Assembly (NCBI GenBank): GCA_903921455.1
Contig: CAIXPZ010000308.1
Location: 1-6,902 of the forward strand
Reading direction: 5' to 3'
Length of the DNA: 6,902 nt
Source of the DNA: an uncultured Verrucomicrobia subdivision 3 bacterium
GTDB lineage: Bacteria; Verrucomicrobiota; Verrucomicrobiae; Limisphaerales; UBA11358
A program made the position numbers and the translations under genes. The notes under the pieces are model-generated. The model was not told the DNA's origin. It searched no databases and saw nothing but the letters and a program-made list of their open reading frames with translations. Positions 1-5,652 of this stretch are shown here, piece after piece. Position 1 is the first letter of the stretch. Each line of letters begins with the position of its first letter.

Positions 1-1
1 C

Positions 2-496
2 GCGCACGAAATCGCCGGGCGCATGGCCACGGAGGTCAGCGCGTTCAATGAATTTCAGGCCAAGCTCAACGACAGCGAGAAGGCCGCGCTGCGGCTCGAA
101 GTGGAAAAACTGCGCCGCGCCGAGGGCGAATGGCTGCAGGTTGTCGTGCGCATTCTCGATCATATTTATGCGCTGCACAATGCCGCCGCGCGCTCTGGTC
201 AGCCGGAATTGGCGGAGCAGATCAGCAATTTCCAGAACGCCTGCCGCGATGCCGCGCGCCGCGTCGGGCTGACACCGTTTGCGGCGGAGCCGGACGAAAA
301 ATTCGACGCGCAAAAACACCGCGCGCACGGCGTGGAAAATCCGCCAGCCGAGGCAATTGCCGCCGAGACGCTGGCACCGGGCCTGACGTTTCAAGGCCGA
401 CTGATCCGGCCCGCGCTGGTGCGTTTGCGCGCGGCGGAGGCACCGGTGGCTGCGTCGTCGGAAAGCGAGAACCAGCTTGCGCTTGGTGCAGAGTGA
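2..496 (+). CDS. grpE: GrpE-family nucleotide exchange factor, 5' end outside the window
   Basis: GrpE proteins are dimeric cytoplasmic partners of the Hsp70 chaperone DnaK that speed ADP release. The C-terminal beta domain is recognisable. Counting from the ATG at 23, there is F-D-A-Q-K-H-R at 94-100, where the family has FDP-x-x-HEAV, then a GLTFQGRLIRPALVRL block at 120-135 matching the family's G-x-x-L-x-GR-x-(L/I)-RPA-x-V end. Residues 10-80 are charged and helical, as expected for the long dimerisation helix. The frame stays open through the ATG to base 2, so the ATG at 23 is probably internal and the true start lies to the left. The match is divergent: HEAV is replaced by HRAHG, and an Ala/Ser-rich tail of about 20 residues follows the core. 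It could be a GrpE-like partner of a specialised Hsp70 rather than the housekeeping copy. The gene is host sequence, outside the island. Confidence 0.7.
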   Translation, partial: AHEIAGRMATEVSAFNEFQAKLNDSEKAALRLEVEKLRRAEGEWLQVVVRILDHIYALHNAAARSGQPELAEQISNFQNACRDAARRVGLTPFAAEPDEKFDAQKHRAHGVENPPAEAIAAETLAPGLTFQGRLIRPALVRLRAAEAPVAASSESENQLALGAE

Positions 497-539
497 GCGC
501 GTCTCCCGCAAAGCGGGCGAGGCGAAGGCAATTCTTGAT

Positions 540-568
540 TTGACCGCACCGGTTAATTGGCGGATGAT
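540..568 (+). promoter_or_regulatory. candidate ssrA promoter
   Basis: TTGACC at 540-545 (five of six to the -35 consensus) is followed after 17 bases by GATGAT at 563-568 (four of six). Transcription would start near 575 and leave a short leader before the mature tmRNA 5' end at 588, for RNase P to remove. The -10 is poor. An alternative pairs TTGGCG at 557-562 with TAAATT at 579-584. Confidence 0.35.
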
Positions 569-682
569 AGGGTTGCCGTAAATTGATGGGGGCGCACTGG
601 TTTCGACCATGTGAACACGCCAGAGGCGGCATGCCGAGGAAGATGCGTTGGCCTCGTTAATCATTCGCATCAAAACCAAAAA

Positions 683-712
683 GCTAACGAAGAACTAGCC
701 CTCGCGGCCTAA
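683..712 (+). other. tmRNA proteolysis-tag reading frame
   Basis: Reading GCT at 683 to TAA at 710-712 gives A-N-E-E-L-A-L-A-A-stop, which ends in the LALAA degron type recognised by ClpXP-like proteases. The resume codon is not certain. GCT at 683 follows an unpaired A-rich stretch and would give the tag (A)ANEELALAA, but the frame is open further up through CAT CAA AAC CAA AAA (668-682). The GCA at 668-ish is in another frame and meets a stop after six codons, so it is not the resume codon. Confidence 0.75.
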
Positions 713-913
713 GCGCCACGACGTCTGCCATTGGACACCTGCTACGGTGGATGGACGCAACAGCAGGCATGATTGACGGCGGAGACCGCGCGTTGTCAGT
801 CGAGATCTTATCATGCGGACTAGGCAGTGCGACTCGAGCTCCGGCGCCATCGCATAGCAGAAAAAATTACCGGGGATAAGCATGTAGTCGCGGCTGGTAG
901 GTTGACTTGGGAC

Positions 914-941
914 GCGGGTTCAATTCCCGCCGCCTCCACCA
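914..941 (+). other. probable left attachment site (attL) of the island
   Basis: The T arm and 3' acceptor strand of ssrA are immediately followed by an AT-rich stretch and a tyrosine-recombinase gene. Integrases of many phages and islands use exactly this part of ssrA, and the crossover preserves the RNA. The exact core cannot be fixed because no second copy of this sequence is present in the window. The placement is inference from context. Confidence 0.6.
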
Positions 942-964
942 TTTATTGTTGATTATACGTAGTA

Positions 965-993
965 TTGACATATTTCTTCCTTTTATCTATCAT
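965..993 (+). promoter_or_regulatory. strong-looking sigma70-type promoter for the integrase
   Basis: A perfect TTGACA at 965-970 is separated by 17 bases from TATCAT at 988-993 (five of six). It lies inside the island just after ssrA. The predicted RNA start (about 999-1002) falls on or just before the integrase ATG at 1002, so the mRNA may be leaderless or nearly so. The -10 overlaps the inverted repeat at 985-1003. Confidence 0.65.
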
Positions 994-1003
994 GCGGATA
1001 GAT
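985..1003. repeat. 7-bp inverted repeat over the integrase -10 and start codon
   Basis: ATCTATC (985-991) and GATAGAT (997-1003) are perfect inverted arms around a 5-base spacer. The left arm overlaps the -10 element and the right arm overlaps the first two bases of the ATG. It is well placed to be an operator for a dimeric repressor, or for integrase or excisionase autoregulation. In RNA it could only form if transcription began upstream. Function is inferred from position. Confidence 0.5.
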
Positions 1004-2297
1004 GAAAGCAAATGAATCAACCGACGTTCTGGGCGCGGTGAATTCGCCGGCGTCTGACGAGAAATCCAAAGTTGAGGTGGTCACAATAGGCGGTGTCTCC
1101 GTCCGCATTCGGCCCACGATTAAAGACGGCACCACCCGTTTTGTGCTGGATTATCGCGTTAAAGGGCAACGCAAACTAGTCTGGCGCTCCACGATGGCCA
1201 AAGCCCGCGTCGCTGCAAAAGCAGCCATTGAAAAAATCTCCGAGGGGCATTCTGAAGTCCTCAACCTCAAATCCGCTGATGCCTTTGCCTACACCCGTGC
1301 CCGCACCGCGCTGGAAGGGATAGAAAAAGAGATAGATATTGTCGCGCTGGAATACGCGGAAGCCTATCGCCTGCTCAAAGGCAAAGCCTCCGTGCTGGAG
1401 GCATGCCGGTTTTGGGCCAAGAAAAATGACATCGATTTGCCTCACGTCACGGTGGCTGACGCGGTGAAAAAATTTAAACTGGAGTGCGCCACCGCAGGAA
1501 AATCCAAAGTCAGGCTGAAAGAAATCCACACAGTAGTGGATAGCTTTGCGATTGCCTTCAAAGATGAAATTCAAAATCTGGAGCCGAAAATGATTTCAGA
1601 TTATTTGACGGGTTTGACCGTGGCCGAGCGCACGCGGCGGAACTATCGGAACATCATCGGCTATTTCAACCGCTGGCTGGTTTTGCGTGGTTATCTGGCA
1701 AAGGGAACCGATCTGCTGGATGGCGTGCAAAAATATTCGGCCCGGCTCAACGGTGAAATCACCACCTACACAACCGACGAAATGCGCCGGCTGATTGCCG
1801 CGGCCGATAAGCGGATCTTGCCGCTCATCGTCATCGGTGGTTTTGCCGGCTTGCGCCATGCCGAAATTCAACGGCTCGAGTGGGAAGACATCGACCTGAC
1901 GGAAGGATTCATCGAAATCAAAGCGCACAAGGCCAAAACTAAAACCCGGCGCATCGTGCCAATCAAAGCCAATCTTAAAGCCTTCCTGTTACCGATTGCC
2001 AAGGACAGTGGGAAGGTCATCACCTTGGTCAACACGAGCAAGGAGCTATTGAAGACGGCGGCCAATACAGCTGACGAAGCCAACGGCGCCAAGGCGCTGG
2101 AATGGAAACACAATGCGCTCCGGCACACTTATATTTCCGCCCGGGTGGCCGAGTGCGCGGACGTTTCTCGCGTGGCGGATGAGGCGGGTAACAGCCCGCA
2201 GATTATCCGCACGAATTATCTGAAGCGGATACGGCCTACGGCGGCGGCAGAGTGGTTTGCAATTATGCCGATTGAAGTCGACTCAAAGGCGAAATAG
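1002..2297 (+). CDS. int: tyrosine recombinase (phage/island-type integrase)
   Basis: Site-specific DNA integrase of the tyrosine-recombinase family, 431 residues, a usual length for phage integrases. Residues about 25-75 look like an N-terminal arm-binding region (basic, beta-rich, with RFVLDYRVKGQ). Residues 145-235 form the helical core-binding domain. The catalytic domain starts near 255: first Arg at R285 in FAGLRHAEI, the beta-hairpin Lys in HKAKTKT (K312 or K314), H370 and R374 in KHNALRH, and the Tyr nucleophile Y406. The His/Trp usually found before the nucleophile is N397 in AGNSPQII, a substitution I recall from verrucomicrobial and planctomycete integrases. It directly follows ssrA, which points to ssrA as its target. 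The ATG at 1002 has no Shine-Dalgarno sequence but fits the promoter at 965-993. An in-frame GTG at 1038 is a weaker choice. Its stop is nine bases from the convergent regulator's stop. Confidence 0.93.
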   Translation: MKANESTDVLGAVNSPASDEKSKVEVVTIGGVSVRIRPTIKDGTTRFVLDYRVKGQRKLVWRSTMAKARVAAKAAIEKISEGHSEVLNLKSADAFAYTRARTALEGIEKEIDIVALEYAEAYRLLKGKASVLEACRFWAKKNDIDLPHVTVADAVKKFKLECATAGKSKVRLKEIHTVVDSFAIAFKDEIQNLEPKMISDYLTGLTVAERTRRNYRNIIGYFNRWLVLRGYLAKGTDLLDGVQKYSARLNGEITTYTTDEMRRLIAAADKRILPLIVIGGFAGLRHAEIQRLEWEDIDLTEGFIEIKAHKAKTKTRRIVPIKANLKAFLLPIAKDSGKVITLVNTSKELLKTAANTADEANGAKALEWKHNALRHTYISARVAECADVSRVADEAGNSPQIIRTNYLKRIRPTAAAEWFAIMPIEVDSKAK

Positions 2298-2306
2298 GGG
2301 CGTCGG

Positions 2307-3050
2307 TCAGGTTTTTTTTGGTTTGGACTTCGGCTGCTTTTTATTGGTGGCAATGACCGGAAATACCCGGCCATCCTGAGTAATTTTGTAATTGGGTTGG
2401 ACATCCGATTCGGTGGGGACCCATTTTCTATTGCCTTCTATGCTGATCGCCCTTTCATAGCGCGTTCGTTCGGGAAAGTTTAATTTGCCAGTCTTTGTGC
2501 GCAGGTTTCCCATTTGAAGAAATTTGTTCAAATCAAAATCCTTAAAGGATTCCTTGGGCATACCCAGCGGCGACCCAACGGCAATATGATCCTGCACAGT
2601 TACCCCAAATTCCTGCTCCAAGTTTGTGAACGCTTGAGCGATTTTGTAGGCACAAAGCGGCATTTTGTCGTCGGTGTAGGCGCGCAAGATCAGGGCCTCC
2701 AGTCGGCTGATGTTTGTCGAACGACAGAACACGGTTGAAAGTGCCCCGCCGAATTGGTCCTGTTTAAAGCCAGCGTGCGCCTGATAGGCCTCGAATGTGC
2801 TTTTGGTATACGCATTCCCCATAACATCCACGGGTGGCTGGGTGACGTCATTCTTCAGAAGCCAGTCGAGGCTGATGCCGGTCTTGAGCGAGCACACCTC
2901 CGCCAGTCGATCGCTCATCTTCAGTCTCCCTAGCTCGATAGCCTGGATAGTTGGGGCGGAACATTCGAGGGCATCGGCCATTTCTTTTTGCGTCAAGCCA
3001 ACCAAGATGCGCAGGACCGCCAGCGTGTGACTTTGAGGTGAAACTCTCAT
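2307..3050 (-). CDS. XRE (Cro/CI-type) helix-turn-helix regulator, likely island repressor
   Basis: 247 residues from the chosen ATG at 3050. Residues about 8-64 form a clear HTH_3/XRE domain: T20-Q-K-E-M-A-D-A-L, then S31-A-P-T-I-Q-A-I-E-L-G, with the turn and recognition helix in the expected places. The remaining 180 residues match nothing I know. They show no S24/LexA-type Ala-Gly cleavage site or Ser-Lys dyad, so RecA-triggered self-cleavage is not evident. The C-terminus is lysine-rich (TNKKQPKSKPKKT). The gene diverges from the Xis-like and replication genes and converges on the integrase, the usual place for a repressor of island excision and replication. The frame stays open upstream to 3350, but that part is antisense to the Xis-like gene and not credible. 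An ATG at 3065 is also possible, but the ATG at 3050 fits the promoter at 3061-3088 better. Confidence 0.85.
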   Translation of the reverse strand: MRVSPQSHTLAVLRILVGLTQKEMADALECSAPTIQAIELGRLKMSDRLAEVCSLKTGISLDWLLKNDVTQPPVDVMGNAYTKSTFEAYQAHAGFKQDQFGGALSTVFCRSTNISRLEALILRAYTDDKMPLCAYKIAQAFTNLEQEFGVTVQDHIAVGSPLGMPKESFKDFDLNKFLQMGNLRTKTGKLNFPERTRYERAISIEGNRKWVPTESDVQPNYKITQDGRVFPVIATNKKQPKSKPKKT

Positions 3051-3060
3051 ATTTTTTGCA

Positions 3061-3088
3061 AGCATAGCATATACGCATTGAATATCAA
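3061..3088 (-). promoter_or_regulatory. candidate promoter of the XRE regulator
   Basis: On the minus strand, TTGATA (plus-strand 3083-3088) is separated by 16 bases from TATGCT (3061-3066). The RNA would start near 3053, only a few bases before the ATG at 3050, again suggesting a leaderless or very short-leader message. TATGCT is repeated in an overlapping copy at 3066-3071, so the exact -10 is uncertain. The element overlaps one arm of the inverted repeat at 3066-3113. Confidence 0.4.
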
Positions 3089-3113
3089 TATATTTTATTG
3101 AACTGTATATGCT
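3066..3113. repeat. 9-bp inverted repeat in the divergent control region, candidate operator pair
   Basis: AGCATATAC (3066-3074) and GTATATGCT (3105-3113) are perfect inverted copies, 30 bases apart, in the AT-rich region between the regulator and the Xis-like gene. The centre-to-centre distance of 39 bases is close to four helical turns, so two bound repressor units would lie on the same face. Each arm touches one of the two promoter candidates. A smaller palindrome, ATTGA-ATA-TCAAT (3077-3089), lies between them. The XRE protein is the natural candidate ligand, by inference from position. Confidence 0.5.
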
Positions 3114-3126
3114 TTGCGGATATGTT
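3098..3126 (+). promoter_or_regulatory. candidate promoter for the xis-primase-helicase operon
   Basis: TTGAAC at 3098-3103 is separated by 17 bases from TATGTT at 3121-3126. RNA would start near 3133, a few bases before the ATG at 3139. This geometry is why I prefer 3139 over the ATG at 3109 for the Xis-like gene. The spacer contains the right arm of the inverted repeat (3105-3113), so bound repressor would block it. Confidence 0.4.
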
Positions 3127-3138
3127 TTGGCCGTGCCG

Positions 3139-3372
3139 ATGAAACAAGAACAAACAAACAACGATTGGCTGGCAGGAATGGTCGATGGACCGCGCCTGCT
3201 AGAAAACATCTTTCCAAATCCGGTGTGCCGGCCTTCCCTGCGCTGGCTCCGCACCAACCAGCATAGTTTGCCGCATGTGCGCATCGGCCGGCTGATTTGG
3301 TTTAACCCGCAACAGGTCAAGGCCCACCTCGATGCCCGCGCGATGAGCAAGGTGAAGGGTCAATTAAACTGA
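3139..3372 (+). CDS. small AlpA/excisionase-like winged helix-turn-helix protein
   Basis: 77 residues with one DNA-binding domain of the HTH_17/AlpA/Xis kind. R31-P-S-L-R-W-L-R is the first helix region, followed by the hallmark LPHVRIGRLIWF wing (44-55) and NPQQVKAHL as the closing helix. Proteins like this bend attachment-site DNA to drive excision (Xis) or switch on integrase and replication genes (AlpA). This is the first gene of the rightward operon: its stop is 13 bases before the primase-like gene. The frame is open to an ATG at 3109, which would add ten residues (MLCGYVLAVP) but would place the start inside the inverted-repeat arm and before the promoter's -10, so I reject it. No Shine-Dalgarno sequence is seen at 3139. 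Xis-like against transcription-factor roles cannot be separated from sequence. Confidence 0.75.
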   Translation: MKQEQTNNDWLAGMVDGPRLLENIFPNPVCRPSLRWLRTNQHSLPHVRIGRLIWFNPQQVKAHLDARAMSKVKGQLN

Positions 3373-3385
3373 TTATTCCAACCGG

Positions 3386-4612
3386 ATGACAACCACTCTT
3401 CGCGACCGCGCCCGTCTGTATTTGCGCAAGTGTCCACCGGCCATCAGCGGCCAGGGCGGACACAAGGCTGCGTTCCGCGCGGCTTGTGCGGTGGTGCGCG
3501 GCTTTGAACTGGGTGAAGCCGAAGCCCTGGCGGTGTTGCAGGAATGGAATAGCGGTTGTCAGCCGCCTTGGTCGGAAGCCGAACTGCGCCACAAGATCAA
3601 ATCGGCCAAGACCGCCAAAGCGACGAAACCAGACGGTTATCTGGCCCGCGGCAACCGGAAACCTTGTGCTGGTCGGCGTCGGAAGTTGCGCCCCTTGCCA
3701 ACGGCGAAAGCACCGACGGAAAAGCCGGTGTTTCAGCCGGCCATCTTGCAGCAGATCGCCGCCAAGCTGCCACAAGTGGATTTTGATTTTGTGCGTGCGC
3801 GGTCACCGAAGTGTCCTGAGACGCAGACTCCGGCCACATTTTTGCAGCACCTGTTTCGTCGTGGAGAATGGGTGGTTGTTTTTGACGATCTCAAGTCGCA
3901 GGGTTTATTTGCCTGCCAATGGGAGGAACCGCCCTGCGATGCCACCGGACTCAACCATCTGGTTCATGGCTGTCCTGACGGCGTGTGGTATCTCTGCAAT
4001 CCGGTGGATGGAGAATTTCATCCGAATCCCCGCCTCGACGGGAAGCGGTCGCGCCGTTCGGAGGAATCCGTGACCGCGTGGCGATATATGGTGTTGGAAT
4101 CTGACGAAGCCGACGCCCAGCACTGGTTGGCAGCGCTGGTGCAGATGCCGTTGCGCATCGCCGCGATCTACACTTCCGGCGGTCGAAGCATCCATGTGCT
4201 GGTGCGCGTAGATGCGACGAGCAAAGCAGATTGGGACACGAAAGCCCGGGAACTCAAGCCACTGTTGACCATCTTGGGAGCCGACCCGGCGGCGATGACG
4301 GCGGTGCGTTTGACGCGCCTGCCAGGATGTTATCGCGGCGAACAAGGCCCACGGGCACCGAAGCGACCGCCGGTGCGCAAGCGCTGGGTGGATGAGCCTT
4401 TGAAATACGATACGAACGGAGATCCGATCTGGACACCGGACGAACCAATGGCCCAACCAGTGAATCATTGGACCGGCGGAAAATTGCAGGAGTTGCTTTA
4501 TCTGAATCCCAAACCGGCATTACAGCCGATCTGCCTGATGCCGACCCGGGATGAAATTCATCAACAATGGCTGGCGGATAAACGCCGCCACAACGGAGGG
4601 TTTTGCGAATGA
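3386..4612 (+). CDS. replication primase-like protein: N-terminal PriCT-like domain plus divergent AEP/RepB-type primase core
   Basis: 408 residues. Residues 5-76 resemble the PriCT domain (primase C-terminal type): SGQGGHKAAFRAA at 21-33, an EW-N-S-G-C-Q-P-P-W stretch at 53-62 and EAELRHKIKSA at 64-74. Here it is at the N-terminus. A basic linker (78-115) leads to residues 130-340, which look like an archaeo-eukaryotic-type primase palm as in RepB-like primases. Motif I would be MVLESDEAD (235-243; E238 and D240 as metal ligands). Motif II would be GGRSIHVLV (265-273; S268-x-H270), and a third block is VRLTRLPGC (307-315). This would make RNA or DNA primers for island replication. It is followed by the helicase fragment through an ATGA overlap, which supports a replication module. 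The assignment of the catalytic motifs is mine by eye. No Shine-Dalgarno is evident at 3386. The paired helicase is broken, so the protein may no longer serve a complete replicon. Confidence 0.75.
   Translation: MTTTLRDRARLYLRKCPPAISGQGGHKAAFRAACAVVRGFELGEAEALAVLQEWNSGCQPPWSEAELRHKIKSAKTAKATKPDGYLARGNRKPCAGRRRKLRPLPTAKAPTEKPVFQPAILQQIAAKLPQVDFDFVRARSPKCPETQTPATFLQHLFRRGEWVVVFDDLKSQGLFACQWEEPPCDATGLNHLVHGCPDGVWYLCNPVDGEFHPNPRLDGKRSRRSEESVTAWRYMVLESDEADAQHWLAALVQMPLRIAAIYTSGGRSIHVLVRVDATSKADWDTKARELKPLLTILGADPAAMTAVRLTRLPGCYRGEQGPRAPKRPPVRKRWVDEPLKYDTNGDPIWTPDEPMAQPVNHWTGGKLQELLYLNPKPALQPICLMPTRDEIHQQWLADKRRHNGGFCE
4595..4600 (+). promoter_or_regulatory. ribosome binding site fixing the helicase-fragment start
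   Basis: GGAGGG ends eight bases before the ATG at 4609. It lies inside the end of the primase-like gene and supports ATG 4609 over the in-frame TTG at 4603. It is the only textbook Shine-Dalgarno site at a start in the island: the first genes of each transcript lack one, while this internal gene has one. Confidence 0.75.
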
Positions 4613-5262
4613 CACCAACCAACACGACAGTTGAAACGGATCCACAGGTCGCCGGCGTTAAACTCTGGTTCGCCGAGAATGGCGTCGAAATTTCCGCACC
4701 GCTTCCCGGAATGCCCGACGAGTGGTTCGCCAAGAAGTATCCAGCTTTGTCGGAAATCTACGGGCCGGCCGTGCTGATCGAATCCGAGGAAAGTGAGGAC
4801 GAAGACGGGCCGCCCGCCAAGCCCATCGTCAAAGATTTGAGCGAGGATTTTTTAGCGGCCACCCTGGGAGAGTTGGGCACGCCGGAAGCCCCCACCGTTT
4901 ATGTGGAGACGGAAGATCGCTTTTATACTTACAACCCCGCCGTCGGCATTTTTGTGGAGGAGCGCGAACCAACTCTGTTGGCCCGATTGAGTGCCACCCT
5001 GTTGTTATGTGCGCAGGAATGCGAGGAAGAGTGCGATACAAAAAACCTGAAGTTCCGGCTGCGTGATACGGCCAACTTGCGCGGGGTGACGCAGCGGGCG
5101 CGCGGATTATTGGCGGTGAAGAGTGATTACTTTGAGTCCAACTTGCAGGAATATATCCCGTGCCGAAACGGGATGTTGCGGTTGTCGGACCATCAATTGT
5201 TGCCGTTCTCGCCCACGTTCCGCCGGCGCAACAAGCTGATGGTTGGCCGCGTTAATACTTGA
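4609..5262 (+). CDS. N-terminal fragment of a D5/P4-type replicative helicase, truncated
   Basis: 217 residues from the ATG at 4609, overlapping the primase-like stop by four bases (ATGA). Residues 1-95 are acidic and poorly conserved (SEESEDEDG at 59-67). From about 100 to 210 the sequence fits the D5_N region that precedes the superfamily 3 helicase of phage and plasmid replication proteins. It has FYTYNPAVGIF (105-115), FRLRDTANLRGVTQRARGLL (149-168), CRNGMLRLSD (185-194) and LLPFSP-x(2)-RRRNKL (197-210). In intact relatives this point runs directly on to the ATPase with Walker A and B motifs. Here the frame ends after seven more residues (MVGRVNT), and no Walker A follows in any frame. 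The protein therefore lacks its motor and is probably not functional as a helicase. The break coincides with the break of the gene on the other strand. Confidence 0.75.
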   Translation: MTPTNTTVETDPQVAGVKLWFAENGVEISAPLPGMPDEWFAKKYPALSEIYGPAVLIESEESEDEDGPPAKPIVKDLSEDFLAATLGELGTPEAPTVYVETEDRFYTYNPAVGIFVEEREPTLLARLSATLLLCAQECEEECDTKNLKFRLRDTANLRGVTQRARGLLAVKSDYFESNLQEYIPCRNGMLRLSDHQLLPFSPTFRRRNKLMVGRVNT

Positions 5263-5652
5263 GATCATGTCGGATCGCCGTTCACGCCATAATTTCAATG
5301 CCAGCTTCCGCGGAATTTGGTGGTCACGGTATTTCCATGCGCGTCGCATCCCTGCTATTCGCCGAGCGCGTATTTCAGGATTCCGCCAGGTTGCGCACCT
5401 TTTCTTATATTCATGAGACGATCGCTTGAGAATATTACGGGAAACGGCGAGGGCGTGCTGTAACTCGCCAGGAGAAAGCAATTCGCTAAGCGAAGGCCGT
5501 TTGGGTGATGGTGGCTCGTCGGAAACCTCTCCGTCCATCCGCTTGAACACGGAATCATAATCGAAATCCACGATCGGAACACACGAACAGTCCCCGTATT
5601 CGTCTTTTACCCATCCGAATGGTGAAGCAGCTTGGAACGGTAGTGTGCTCAT
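5107..5652 (-). CDS. truncated copy of an unrecognised protein family with W-RNPE motif (paralogue of 5796-6563)
   Basis: I do not recognise the family. From the ATG at 5652, residues 1-130 align without gaps to the neighbour at 5796-6563, about 60% identical by my hand count. Shared blocks are CVP-x-V, FDY-x-SVF-x-RMDGEV, ELLSP-x-ELQHALAV, ILKRSS, WRNPEIRARRIA-x-MRRAW and WRE-x-R. From about residue 131 the frame continues antisense through the helicase fragment (INAANHQLVAPAERGR...) for about 50 residues that have no counterpart in the neighbour, so this tail is not original sequence. About 125 C-terminal residues of the paralogue, including five of its six NPE-type repeats, are missing. 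The frame is open upstream to an ATG at 5724, but similarity to the paralogue begins at 5652, where the paralogue also has a Met. No Shine-Dalgarno is seen. It is best regarded as a broken gene. Confidence 0.55.
   Translation of the reverse strand: MSTLPFQAASPFGWVKDEYGDCSCVPIVDFDYDSVFKRMDGEVSDEPPSPKRPSLSELLSPGELQHALAVSRNILKRSSHEYKKRCATWRNPEIRARRIAGMRRAWKYRDHQIPRKLALKLWRERRSDMISSINAANHQLVAPAERGRERQQLMVRQPQHPVSARDIFLQVGLKVITLHRQ
5239..5262. other. deletion or recombination junction between two convergent genes
   Basis: D5-like similarity on the plus strand ends at residue 210 (base 5238). Paralogue similarity of the minus-strand gene ends at its Met-Ile near 5263-5268. Only about 24 bases lie between, so both coding sequences lose their 3' ends at one point. 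That is what a single deletion across the 3' ends of two convergent genes would leave. No target-site duplication or terminal inverted repeat is seen here, which argues against an insertion sequence scar. Confidence 0.6.
5260..5652 (-). repeat. direct repeat copy 1 (tandem gene duplication)
   Basis: This segment is similar at DNA level to 6171-6563, at a constant offset of 911 bases and in the same orientation. Runs such as GAAAGCAATTCG and ACGGCGAGGGCGTG are shared exactly. It covers the common part of the two paralogous genes and ends at the helicase junction. Confidence 0.7.

Larger units (their letters stand above)
588..941 (+). ncRNA. ssrA: transfer-messenger RNA (tmRNA), one-piece form
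   Basis: tmRNA with SmpB rescues ribosomes stalled on broken mRNAs and tags the unfinished protein for proteolysis. The 5' end GGGGGCG at 588-594 pairs with CGCCTCC at 931-937, leaving a G3-U70-type wobble, the alanine identity signal. The conserved GGTTTCGACC follows at 599-608. The T arm is clear: stem GCGGG 914-918, loop TTCAATT 919-925, stem CCCGC 926-930. The 3' end is discriminator A at 938 and encoded CCA at 939-941. A GATGCG/CGCATC pairing (642-647 with 667-672) sits ahead of the tag region, and a tag frame ends LALAA-stop at 712. The length of 354 bases is normal. The gene looks functional despite the island next to it, because the junction leaves the CCA intact. The native terminator is not visible downstream: an AT-rich stretch and the integrase follow at once. 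Confidence 0.95.

Noticed and set aside
505..517. CCCGC-AAA-GCGGG hairpin after the GrpE-like gene as an intrinsic terminator
   Set aside because: The stem has only five pairs and no T-tract follows, so it is not a convincing terminator.
992..1015. Seven-codon reading frame overlapping the integrase start (possible leader peptide)
   Set aside because: It has no ribosome binding site and lies at or before the predicted RNA start, so it is most likely chance.
2312..2319. Run of eight T after the integrase as its terminator
   Set aside because: No GC-rich stem precedes it, and the T run is the complement of lysine codons in the convergent regulator gene.
3109..3138. Earlier ATG for the Xis-like gene
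   Set aside because: It lies inside an inverted-repeat arm and before the likely -10, and the extra ten residues add nothing to the domain.
3051..3350. N-terminal extension of the XRE regulator frame to 3350
   Set aside because: It would be antisense to the Xis-like gene and cross the control region. The HTH domain begins soon after the ATG at 3050.
4603..4608. TTG start for the helicase fragment
   Set aside because: The ATG two codons later has ideal spacing from GGAGG and makes the usual ATGA overlap.
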